Assembly (NCBI GenBank): GCA_018401015.1
Contig: JAGYLP010000010.1
Coordinates: 33,246-97,245 of the forward strand
Length of the DNA: 64,000 nucleotides
Direction: 5' to 3'
From: Bacteroidales bacterium
GTDB lineage: Bacteria; Bacteroidota; Bacteroidia; Bacteroidales; M50B96
This document shows, one piece after another, positions 54,335 through 61,754 of this stretch; position 1 is the first letter of the stretch; every line of letters starts with the position of its first letter. The notes under the pieces were generated by a model. That model saw only the letters and a list, made by a program, of their open reading frames with translations. It did no database searches and was not told where the DNA came from. Both the position numbers and the translations under genes were made by a program.

Positions 54335-55771
54335 TTATTTCGAGCTTGATCCAACTCGTGCGTAGATTTCAGTAAAGGCCTTGCCTCGCTCGTATCGAAA
54401 GATTCGCTCGAAAGGATGCTCCTCCTGAATTTGTTGAATGTCAAATTCGCGCTCAAAACTGCTATAAACAATCAAATCAATCGATTCCGATAAATTGTTA
54501 TGAACTTCAGGAAATACTTCATCTTGCTCTAAGTAACGACATCGATAGTTTTTAAGCTGATTGATCATCAGAAAATGGGTGTAGATCTTACTGTCTTGAT
54601 AGTTGTTTTCAACCAAGTAATCAATGGCAGCCTGATGAACCTCGATGCCATCCAAATAGCCCATATTCGTATCGCCTTGATGCGCTTTTGAAGGCAAAAG
54701 GCTAAAGCTTAGGGAAATAGCAACTATGATTGCGTACGAGCTATACTGCATCCATCGTTGTGGCTTTAACCCGTGCAAACCAAGGGCAACCAACAGGGTG
54801 AAGAATGGAAAAACACTCATCAAATACCTTGACGTGAAGAAATTGATAGCGCTGAAAATGGAAAAGGCCACAATCAAATAGAGCAAAAAGAGCAACTCCT
54901 TACCATGTTTTTGATAAAAGATTCTCCTCCTGACAGCTATGTATCCGAGGCTAATTACAAGCAATAGACTGATGGCCAGATTCCCATTTTTAAAAAAGAG
55001 GTATTCGAAATAAATACCAAGTTTATGTTTTACCTGATAACTCGATAGATCGATCATTCCCGTATGTTCAGGATAAAAGAACCAGCCTTTCTGGAAATAC
55101 TGCACCACAAAAAACAAAGCTATCAACACCAGCGGAAGCAGAAGATAAAGCGAACGGCCAATTTCTGAAAAGAAGTTTCTTCTTCTATTTCTATAAAGGA
55201 GGATTTGCAGAAATTCCCAAAGTATGATTCCGAGTACAAAAACCAAAGCACTCTCCTTGGTGTACAAGGCGAACGTGGAGAATACTACATAAGCGCTTTT
55301 TTTCTGCGATAGGTATGACGCAACACTCGCAAAAACCCATAAGGCAAGCATAACTTCTGGCAGTACCATGGCCGATTGGGCCAAAAAGGCCGGCTGTATC
55401 AGCATGAACAGAAAGGCTGTAAAGCCCACACTCGGAGCATACCGATTCCTTCCATTTAGGTAAATACCGGTTAAAAAGGCTATGCTAAAAGTTAAGGGAA
55501 ATAAGTGAATGGAAATAAGCGATTTGCCAAAAATAGTAATCCAGCTCCCACCTAAAAAATGAAATAATAAAGGATGGCCGCGCGATATCCATTCATGCAT
55601 TGCCGACGGTAATAAACCCGGTCCATCGTCGGCCATAATCTGAATAGCTGGCCCATAAACCCAGGATTCATCCCAAAAAAAAGGAATATTCAAATGACTC
55701 GCTTTAAATAAAATGAATCCCAGCATCGATACGAGGAAAGCATAATCGTATGAATTCAGATCTTTCTTCAT
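54335..55771 (-). CDS. GT-C fold membrane glycosyltransferase (GT39/ArnT-like)
   Basis: 478 residues with about ten membrane helices. The first periplasmic loop carries the acidic catalytic-type motif FFWDESWVYGP, the GT39/ArnT/PMT-like position in which an Asp-Glu pair acts as base. Long loop with GHPLLFHFLGGSW follows, and the C-terminus is soluble. Such enzymes transfer a sugar from a polyprenyl-phosphate donor to lipid A, protein or glycan on the outer face. Its start overlaps the PAP2 gene stop by 4 bases, and the DPM1-like GT2 (56386) would make the donor. Acceptor unknown. Confidence 0.82.
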   Translation of the reverse strand: MKKDLNSYDYAFLVSMLGFILFKASHLNIPFFWDESWVYGPAIQIMADDGPGLLPSAMHEWISRGHPLLFHFLGGSWITIFGKSLISIHLFPLTFSIAFLTGIYLNGRNRYAPSVGFTAFLFMLIQPAFLAQSAMVLPEVMLALWVFASVASYLSQKKSAYVVFSTFALYTKESALVFVLGIILWEFLQILLYRNRRRNFFSEIGRSLYLLLPLVLIALFFVVQYFQKGWFFYPEHTGMIDLSSYQVKHKLGIYFEYLFFKNGNLAISLLLVISLGYIAVRRRIFYQKHGKELLFLLYLIVAFSIFSAINFFTSRYLMSVFPFFTLLVALGLHGLKPQRWMQYSSYAIIVAISLSFSLLPSKAHQGDTNMGYLDGIEVHQAAIDYLVENNYQDSKIYTHFLMINQLKNYRCRYLEQDEVFPEVHNNLSESIDLIVYSSFEREFDIQQIQEEHPFERIFRYERGKAFTEIYARVGSSSK

Positions 55772-56373
55772 GTTCTTGTATTTGATTCGAATGAAAGAGG
55801 AGGCTTAAGGAAAGGGATTTTTCGAATAAGCCAATGGAAGAGCATATAAACCCAAGCTCCGGCAATGCCTCCATACATGAAACCACCCAAGACATCGAAC
55901 GGATAATGAACCCCCAAATAGATTCTAGAGTATCCGGTTAAAAGAGCGTAAGTGAATAAGGCAATCCAAATCCAGATTTTGCGAAGGGCCAGACCGAAAA
56001 ATAACGCGATGGCCATTGTATTGGCCGCATGCGATGAGATAAATCCATATTTCCCTCCACAATGACCGCGAACCAAGTGAACCATGCCTTCCAAATCGGG
56101 CTGATGACACGGTCGTAAGCGCTCAAATACATTTTTAAATAAATGAACGGAACCTGAATCGGCCAGGCTTATTAATAAAACGATAAACAGCAGACCAAAC
56201 CCAAAGCCGCGCCAACCATAGCGTCGCTGAAAAAAATACAATAGCAACAAATGCAGGGGTATCCAAGTCGTGGTCTCGGAAACAAAATAAAAGAAGCTAT
56301 CCAATATGGGGTGATTCCAACCATTTATCGCCAGAAACAGCAAACGGTCGAGATTACTCAGAAAATTCACCAT
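55768..56373 (-). CDS. PAP2-family membrane phosphatase
   Basis: 201 residues, about five to six membrane helices. The three PAP2 signature motifs are present: KNVFERLRPCH (K-x6-RP), FISSHAAN (PSGH-like region) and SRIYLGVHYPFDVLGG. ATG 56373 is the start; the frame also opens with a TTG one codon earlier. It could dephosphorylate undecaprenyl diphosphate or lipid A phosphate; being between a GT2 and a GT-C transferase, regeneration of the polyprenyl carrier or lipid A modification are both possible. It is 12 bases after the GT2 stop. Confidence 0.85.
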   Translation of the reverse strand: MVNFLSNLDRLLFLAINGWNHPILDSFFYFVSETTTWIPLHLLLLYFFQRRYGWRGFGFGLLFIVLLISLADSGSVHLFKNVFERLRPCHQPDLEGMVHLVRGHCGGKYGFISSHAANTMAIALFFGLALRKIWIWIALFTYALLTGYSRIYLGVHYPFDVLGGFMYGGIAGAWVYMLFHWLIRKIPFLKPPLSFESNTRT

Positions 56374-56385
56374 CAACTATAGGTA

Positions 56386-57651
56386 TTAACTATTCGTTTC
56401 ACCCCCGGGATTTTCTGGCCGTGGACGTTTTTTAGGATAGCGTCGTGGATTCTTACGTGGACTTTTTTCTGCATCTCCCTCTGTTTTTGGATTCGGACTT
56501 TTTAGAATCTCCTCCTTAGTTGAAGAGGGTGGAGTAGTGGGGGTGTTGCTTGGGTTAATCTTCTGATTATCAGATTTTTCTTGAGTGGGTTTCGGGTTCG
56601 GCGAATACTCCCTGCGTGGTCTCTCGTTGCGGTTATTCGCACTTCGATTGCTTTGAAAACGGGTGTCGTTGGGTGTTAAACGCGAAGAACTCTCAATTTT
56701 GCTTTGAACAGAATATTCATTCCTGGTTCCGGAATTTCGACTAATCAATTCTCCTAAAAATCCAGCCAGAAAAAGTTGTACGCCAAGCACTACAAATAAT
56801 AAGGCCAAGAAGAACAAAGGTTGATCTGTTACCGAACGCAAAGGTAAATCCTGGTATTGCTTGTACAGCTTGTCGGCAATGACATAAACGGTTAGAAATC
56901 CTCCCGTTACAAACATCAATGTTCCCAGAGAACCAAAAAGGTGCATGGGACGTTTGCTGAATTTGGTAATAAACTTCAAACTCAATAAATCCAAAAATCC
57001 TTTAATCATCCTTTCAATGCCAAATTTGGATTCGCCATATTTTCGGGGATGATGCTCCACTACTTTTTCCGCAATTTTTCGAAATCCGGCCGATTGAGCA
57101 ATGATGGGTATGTAACGATGCATCTCGCCGTAAATCTCAATGCTTTTCACAACATCATTCTTGTAAGCTTTAAGTCCACAATTAAAATCGTGTAGCTTTA
57201 TGCCTGAAACAACGCGTGCGGTGTAGTTGAAAAATTTACTGGGAAGTGTTTTCCCTAATGGATCGTAGCGTTTCTTTTTCCAACCGGAGACTAAATCGTA
57301 GTTCTCACCAACAATCATACGGTACAAAGCTGGAATTTCATCAGGACTGTCTTGTAGATCAGCATCCATGGTTATTACCACATTGCCACGTGCCTCTTGG
57401 AATCCGACGTGCAAGGCAGCGGACTTACCATGATTCCGTCGGAATTTGATTCCCCTTACATAGGGTTCACGGGCCACGAGGTTTTCAATCACTTTCCACG
57501 ACTGGTCGCTACTACCATCGTCGATGAAAAGTAATTCGTAACGAAGTTGGTTCTCTTTTAAAACACGTTTGAGCCAATCGTATAATTCGGGAAGCGATTC
57601 AACCTCATTAAAAAAAGGAATGATAATCGAAATATCGGGATTCTTATGCAT
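56386..57651 (-). CDS. GT2 polyprenyl-phosphate sugar synthase (DPM1/ArnC-like) with disordered tail
   Basis: 421 residues. The GT2 domain (1-225) has ISIIIPFFNEVESLPELYD, the DDGSSDQSW acceptor region, KFRRNHGKSAALHVGFQEA, the DxD MDADLQDSP and FNCGLKAY. Two membrane helices follow (about 232-255 and 266-292). From about residue 305 the protein is disordered, proline/arginine/lysine-rich (PRREYSPNPKPTQ, RKNPRRYPKKRPRPENP), unusually long. It transfers a sugar to undecaprenyl phosphate in the cytosol-facing leaflet. Overlaps the DUF4199 stop by 8 bases. The tail might be a docking region. Confidence 0.88.
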   Translation of the reverse strand: MHKNPDISIIIPFFNEVESLPELYDWLKRVLKENQLRYELLFIDDGSSDQSWKVIENLVAREPYVRGIKFRRNHGKSAALHVGFQEARGNVVITMDADLQDSPDEIPALYRMIVGENYDLVSGWKKKRYDPLGKTLPSKFFNYTARVVSGIKLHDFNCGLKAYKNDVVKSIEIYGEMHRYIPIIAQSAGFRKIAEKVVEHHPRKYGESKFGIERMIKGFLDLLSLKFITKFSKRPMHLFGSLGTLMFVTGGFLTVYVIADKLYKQYQDLPLRSVTDQPLFFLALLFVVLGVQLFLAGFLGELISRNSGTRNEYSVQSKIESSSRLTPNDTRFQSNRSANNRNERPRREYSPNPKPTQEKSDNQKINPSNTPTTPPSSTKEEILKSPNPKTEGDAEKSPRKNPRRYPKKRPRPENPGGETNS

Positions 57652-58195
57652 AATCGTCTGAAATAGTTTTGGTTTGGGCGTCGAAGCTATCGTCGATCCG
57701 CCGCGTAAATATCGATGTAATCAAGGAAAAAATTAAACCGCCAATCGTATAGCCAAGAGCTACCGAAAAACTAATGCCAATCGGGGTATTCATTCTGGTC
57801 GAGAGGGCCATCATGGTTTCGACCTCTTCTTCGCTGTAACCTAATTGTAAATAAACTTCTTCGGTGTTTCGAAGTTGCCTTTCAATTAACTCCGGATCAA
57901 TTAGCCCGGTGAGAATGTACTGGTAAAAACCGTAAATAATTCCGGCAAAAAGACTGATAACAATCCCTACTTTAAGGGCTTCACCATAAGAAATAAAACC
58001 TCCCAATTGAGCACGCCAATACTTCTGTCCGTAAACGATGAAACCAATCGTGATGACATAGGAGAGTAAATGAATACTGGAGTCGGGACTCGTTTTGAAT
58101 AAGTAAGTTAGAAAATGAAAAGCAACCATAGCAAAGCCCAGATAGGCTCCCCAGGTCATGGTAGCTTTCAAAAAGAAACCTGATTGTGTGTGCAT
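57644..58195 (-). CDS. DUF4199 family membrane protein
   Basis: 183 residues with four membrane helices (from about 12 to 165). The GFISYGEALKVGIVISLFAGIIYGFYQYI segment in the middle (helix three) and the final GGLIFSLITSIFTRR are typical DUF4199. The frame is open from TTG 58216 with ATG at 58207; a perfect -7 element at 58214-58221 would start transcription near 58207, so ATG 58195 (MHTQSGFF) is used. DUF4199-GT2 adjacency is frequent in Bacteroidota, function unknown. It heads the GT2-PAP2-GT-C operon. Confidence 0.82.
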   Translation of the reverse strand: MHTQSGFFLKATMTWGAYLGFAMVAFHFLTYLFKTSPDSSIHLLSYVITIGFIVYGQKYWRAQLGGFISYGEALKVGIVISLFAGIIYGFYQYILTGLIDPELIERQLRNTEEVYLQLGYSEEEVETMMALSTRMNTPIGISFSVALGYTIGGLIFSLITSIFTRRIDDSFDAQTKTISDDYA

Positions 58196-58213
58196 AGTTA
58201 TAGGCATAAAGTG

Positions 58214-58221
58214 CAAATATA
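58214..58221 (-). promoter_or_regulatory. Predicted -7 element of the DUF4199-GT2-PAP2-GT39 operon
   Basis: The minus strand reads TATATTTG, a perfect match. No -33 TTG in the 17-23 base window. It faces the SRP RNA promoter 56 bases away. Confidence 0.45.
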
Positions 58222-58252
58222 GATTTAATGCAGGGAATAAAAATGCCTAATC

Positions 58253-58284
58253 TTGGCTTCGATTCAATTCTTTTTGTACTTTTG
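58253..58284 (+). promoter_or_regulatory. Promoter of the SRP RNA gene
   Basis: TTG (58253-58255), 21 bases, TACTTTTG (58277-58284). The distance to the first base of the RNA (58290) is 6 bases, precisely what is expected for this promoter class. Confidence 0.8.
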
Positions 58285-58289
58285 CAGCT

Positions 58290-58386
58290 GGGTAAGTCTT
58301 ATACGACCAGCTCCTGCTGAACCCCCCCAGATCCGGAAGGAAGCAAGGGCAAGCGGTTGTAGCGGTGCGATATAAGTAGCTTACCC
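58290..58386 (+). ncRNA. ffs: Bacterial small signal recognition particle RNA (4.5S)
   Basis: RNA of about 97 bases that with Ffh targets nascent membrane proteins. The closing stem GGGTAAG (58290-58296) pairs with CTTACCC (58380-58386), and the conserved apical domain is present (CCAGATCCGGAAGGAAGCA and GGGCAAG on the far side, around 58327-58352), with the GGAA tetraloop. A run of seven Ts follows (58387-58393), completing an intrinsic terminator. It is divergent from the DUF4199 operon. Confidence 0.96.
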
Positions 58387-58469
58387 TTTTTTTATTTCAC
58401 CCAACCCCGAAATCTCCATTCATCCGCTATTATGCTCTAATCTTTCTGTTATGTGTTGTGCATCAACTA

Positions 58470-58964
58470 TTAGTTTAAACCCGAATCACGATAAAGTAGC
58501 TTCACCGGAACGCCACGGTAAGAGGTCCAACCATTGATGTCGGTTAAGCGTAGGAAAAAATGGTAATCGCCCGAATCATGTAGCTGAGAACTGTCGGAGC
58601 TGAAGAGAATTTGCTCTGAAACTTCAATCTCTGCTGAACTTAAAAGATAATCTTGGATAAATACAAATGGATTTATAGCTTCTTTGGTCGAATCCAAATC
58701 ACAATTTACCGGTTCTGTGCTATGACTATGATGGTCAAAATTATGATGAACATCGAGGCTGAAACTGGCTAAGGATTCATTGTCGGAAAAAAATGCCCTT
58801 AGTTCAAAAGCCTCGTCGAAATAAATGGTATCGCACGCTTGAGGAAAACTTCCCTCAAGCGTGAAATCAATAATCGGTCGCTCCTGATCGATGGAATCGG
58901 TATCGCATCCACCGAAAAAGATACCGGATAACAATAATAGATAAGCTAGATGTATGGTTTTCAT
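58470..58964 (-). CDS. DUF4625-family lipoprotein, histidine-rich
   Basis: 164 residues. The signal MKTIHLAYLLLLSGIFFGGC ends in a lipobox. The frame opens upstream to 59048, but ATG 58964 fits the lipoprotein signal, and lies 13 bases after the preceding stop. The mature domain is DUF4625: ERPIIDFTLEGSFPQACDTIYF, LRAFFSDNESLASFSLDVHH, and GDYHFFLRLTDINGW. The segment HHNFDHHSHS carries five histidines in ten residues, a plausible metal site. It is the last gene of the TonB-receptor group. Function unknown; metal binding is inferred. Confidence 0.85.
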   Translation of the reverse strand: MKTIHLAYLLLLSGIFFGGCDTDSIDQERPIIDFTLEGSFPQACDTIYFDEAFELRAFFSDNESLASFSLDVHHNFDHHSHSTEPVNCDLDSTKEAINPFVFIQDYLLSSAEIEVSEQILFSSDSSQLHDSGDYHFFLRLTDINGWTSYRGVPVKLLYRDSGLN

Positions 58965-58977
58965 TAGTTTATCTGAA

Positions 58978-59424
58978 TTAGTCTTGGGGTGCGAGCAGTA
59001 AAAGTTCTTCTTCGCTGTGAGCCTGATACCCCTCGGTGTCGGTAACAATCAAATGAAAATGATATTGACCGGGCATGGCAGTGAAGGGAATATCAAAGTG
59101 TTCGTGAAATTCGGTATTCTTTAGCCCCGCGTAATCGGTAAATACCGTATCCAGCTCCCAACCCGAATCGAAGCTGTTTTGTAATTGCTTGTGGATGGTA
59201 AGTCCTTCGGGATGAATGCTTAACTCAATTTGCTCAATCCCATTTTCGGCTAAAATACTAGCTTCAATATGCAGCTCGTCGCCGATATAGGCCTGCTTCG
59301 AATTCTCCATTCCTAATTCGCTTAGAGTGATAACCGGTTGTCGAGTGGCATCATCTTCATTACATGAGGTGAATAAGCTGATTAAAATTGCGATACTAAG
59401 AAAAAAACGAATACTTAAATACAT
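58978..59424 (-). CDS. DUF4625-like lipoprotein
   Basis: 148 residues, signal ending LISLFTSC (lipobox). The mature part follows the same plan as the next gene (IEASILAENGIEQIELSIHP, FDSGWELDTVFTDYAGLKNTEF, GQYHFHLIVTDTEGYQAHSEE), so the two are tandem paralogues, with fewer histidines here (HEHFDIPF, YHFHLIV). Presumed outer-membrane lipoprotein working with the TonB receptors upstream. Confidence 0.8.
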   Translation of the reverse strand: MYLSIRFFLSIAILISLFTSCNEDDATRQPVITLSELGMENSKQAYIGDELHIEASILAENGIEQIELSIHPEGLTIHKQLQNSFDSGWELDTVFTDYAGLKNTEFHEHFDIPFTAMPGQYHFHLIVTDTEGYQAHSEEELLLLAPQD

Positions 59425-59479
59425 AGTTGTTAAGGTTTTAGATTAATACTGATTTGTTTATTGATGTACGAATGGTTTA

Positions 59480-61723
59480 TCAATGCGTTTCCAAATTGAT
59501 CCCGAAGGGTATTTTGATTGAAAGACTCACATTTCGTCCCTGATTGAAAAAGTTCAGCGGTTTTAAGGTGGATAAATGATCCATGTACTGAACATCCAAA
59601 ATATTATTGACAGCAATTCCTACTTGTATCCGTTGCTTGGCAACCACCATTTCGAAATAGCTACTAAGGTTGATGAGGGTATAGGAAGGGGTTGCAGTTT
59701 CAAATGGGGACGGATGGTTTTGAGCAAAGGCAGTTAAAACGGAAATTTTAATGTTTGGCTTATCCCAAAATGCGATTCGTTTATGCTCTGCCCGAATCTC
59801 GTATCGTAGCTTATTAGCAGGTATAAAGGGTAAAAAATGCCCATTCTCTTGTTTCCCGATAACACTCGAAAAAGTACTTTCAACATGCAACCAGGGAATT
59901 TGCTCAGGATGAAAGTGAACACCTGCTTCTCCTCCATAGAGCAGGGCATTAGTTTGTGAAAAATGGAAAATAGGCATTCCGGTCAGGGTTGTGTCGTTGG
60001 AAGGAGAAATAAAAATGTACTGGTCGATTCGATTGTGAAAAGCTGCCAAATCGAACGATAAATAGTGACCATGATAATGCATGCTGACATCTGTTTCGAG
60101 TGAATTCTGTGGTACAAGTTGATCATTGCCTATCTCGTAACGATTACCATGTAGGCCATGAGAAGTTAACTCTGATAGGGTTGGGACACGAAAGCCTTTC
60201 GCCAAGTTGAGCCGAAGCATCCACTCATCTTGAGGCGAATAAGTGGCTCCAAATGATCCACTAAAACTTCCAAACAATCGATTAACGGGTGCCTGATAAT
60301 TAAAACTTTCAGGAACGCCTAAGGCATAAGTATCTGTGTGAAAAAGGTCGTAGCGGAATCCTCCCTGAAGTTTGAGTTGCCCAAACAAGGAATACTTGAT
60401 TAACCCCAGAAACCCTAAGTTATTCCTGTTTGCATCGGGTAGAAATTGACTGTCTCTGTCGTTCTTGTTGCGATTCGTTTGCAGCATCCCCTGTACGCCT
60501 AATATGTACTCTTGCCCTTTAGCCGACGGAAAATACACTTTCGATTCGTAACTAAAAGTATTCAGGTTCATTTCGACAAAAGGAGCCACCTCGAGGGTTT
60601 GGAGCTTACGCAGTGCACTTTGGTAGGAAGCATTCAACTCCCATTTGAATTTACGAATGTAGAGACTGTTTTGCGACGAAAACAGGTGGTAGGCTAAATC
60701 TTGATACCAGATTTCATTGGTTCTGCTCGCCTCTGAAATCAACGAGATAGCAGCTGGTACACTCATCCCTAAATCCTGTTCGAAATAATCGTAGTATAAA
60801 CGAAAACTTCCATTGCTGGTTGAATAACCGGTATGGGCGTTTAAGCTTCGCTCATTAAATCGAGTATTGGGAACAAAGTTTCCATTCCCCTGATTATAAT
60901 CGGAATGGGTCTTATGTCCTAATCGAATTCCTCCATAAAGTTTATCTTGCCTTCCTTTGAGTCCCACCGATTGGTTTAGTCCCAGCGTATTCGAATGCAG
61001 CTGAATGCCATAATCACCCACTAACTGATGGGTAGGGGCAGGTTTTTCTTTAATGAAATTGATTACCCCACCAATTGCATCGGAACCATATAAAAGCGAA
61101 GCCGGTCCTTTAATGATCTCAACTCGTTCTATATCATTTCCATCAATCCCAATAGGATGATTTTCACCATATTGGTAATTCTCAACGCGAACACCATGAT
61201 TCATTATTAATATGTCATTCATGGAAAGACCTCTAATTACGGGTTTGGCAACACCTTGCCCCTTGGAAATCATATCAACTCCCGGAATTTGCGTGAGGGT
61301 TTCAGTAAAATTAGGAGTCCCCAACCAGGAAAAATCTTTGCTTCGCAATACTTCAATTTTTACAGCATTCTCATGCTGAGAACTCACGTAACCGCCGGTA
61401 ACCACCACTTCTTGCGATTGAATTACCGCTTCGCTTAATCGAATATCAATGCGGGCTAACGTATCAGTCAACAATATGGGTCTAACTTCTGTGAGATAGC
61501 CCAGAAAGGAAAACTGAACGGTTATCCTCCCTTTAGGTATATTCTTGAGGGAATATTCACCCTCACAATCAGTGATAGTCCCTTTATTCAGTTCGGGTAG
61601 AAAAACGGTAGCTCCTGTCAAAGGATTATTTTGTTGGTCGCATACTCTCCCAATTATTTTACTTTGACTAAAAGTTAATAGGTTCACAAGGAGAAGCACG
61701 AATAGAAAGGTTGAGGTTTTCAT
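59480..61723 (-). CDS. TonB-dependent receptor with carboxypeptidase-like N-terminal domain
   Basis: 747 residues. Signal peptide (FLFVLLLVNLLTFS), then a CarboxypepD-regulatory-like beta-sandwich (about 22-100: IIGRVCDQQNNPLTGATVFL), a TonB plug (about 115-215: ETLTQIPGVDMISKGQG, KPVIRGLS, VEIIKGPASLLYGSDAIGGV) and a barrel ending NVSLSIKIPFG. It takes up a specific ligand across the outer membrane using TonB energy. The plug sequence, with the YGENHPIGID segment, resembles the metal/heme-type group. It is 31 bases after the upstream receptor and 55 before the DUF4625 genes. Ligand unknown. Confidence 0.92.
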   Translation of the reverse strand: MKTSTFLFVLLLVNLLTFSQSKIIGRVCDQQNNPLTGATVFLPELNKGTITDCEGEYSLKNIPKGRITVQFSFLGYLTEVRPILLTDTLARIDIRLSEAVIQSQEVVVTGGYVSSQHENAVKIEVLRSKDFSWLGTPNFTETLTQIPGVDMISKGQGVAKPVIRGLSMNDILIMNHGVRVENYQYGENHPIGIDGNDIERVEIIKGPASLLYGSDAIGGVINFIKEKPAPTHQLVGDYGIQLHSNTLGLNQSVGLKGRQDKLYGGIRLGHKTHSDYNQGNGNFVPNTRFNERSLNAHTGYSTSNGSFRLYYDYFEQDLGMSVPAAISLISEASRTNEIWYQDLAYHLFSSQNSLYIRKFKWELNASYQSALRKLQTLEVAPFVEMNLNTFSYESKVYFPSAKGQEYILGVQGMLQTNRNKNDRDSQFLPDANRNNLGFLGLIKYSLFGQLKLQGGFRYDLFHTDTYALGVPESFNYQAPVNRLFGSFSGSFGATYSPQDEWMLRLNLAKGFRVPTLSELTSHGLHGNRYEIGNDQLVPQNSLETDVSMHYHGHYLSFDLAAFHNRIDQYIFISPSNDTTLTGMPIFHFSQTNALLYGGEAGVHFHPEQIPWLHVESTFSSVIGKQENGHFLPFIPANKLRYEIRAEHKRIAFWDKPNIKISVLTAFAQNHPSPFETATPSYTLINLSSYFEMVVAKQRIQVGIAVNNILDVQYMDHLSTLKPLNFFNQGRNVSLSIKIPFGINLETH

Positions 61724-61754
61724 CTGATTTAGTTTGTATGACTAGCAGGTCGTT

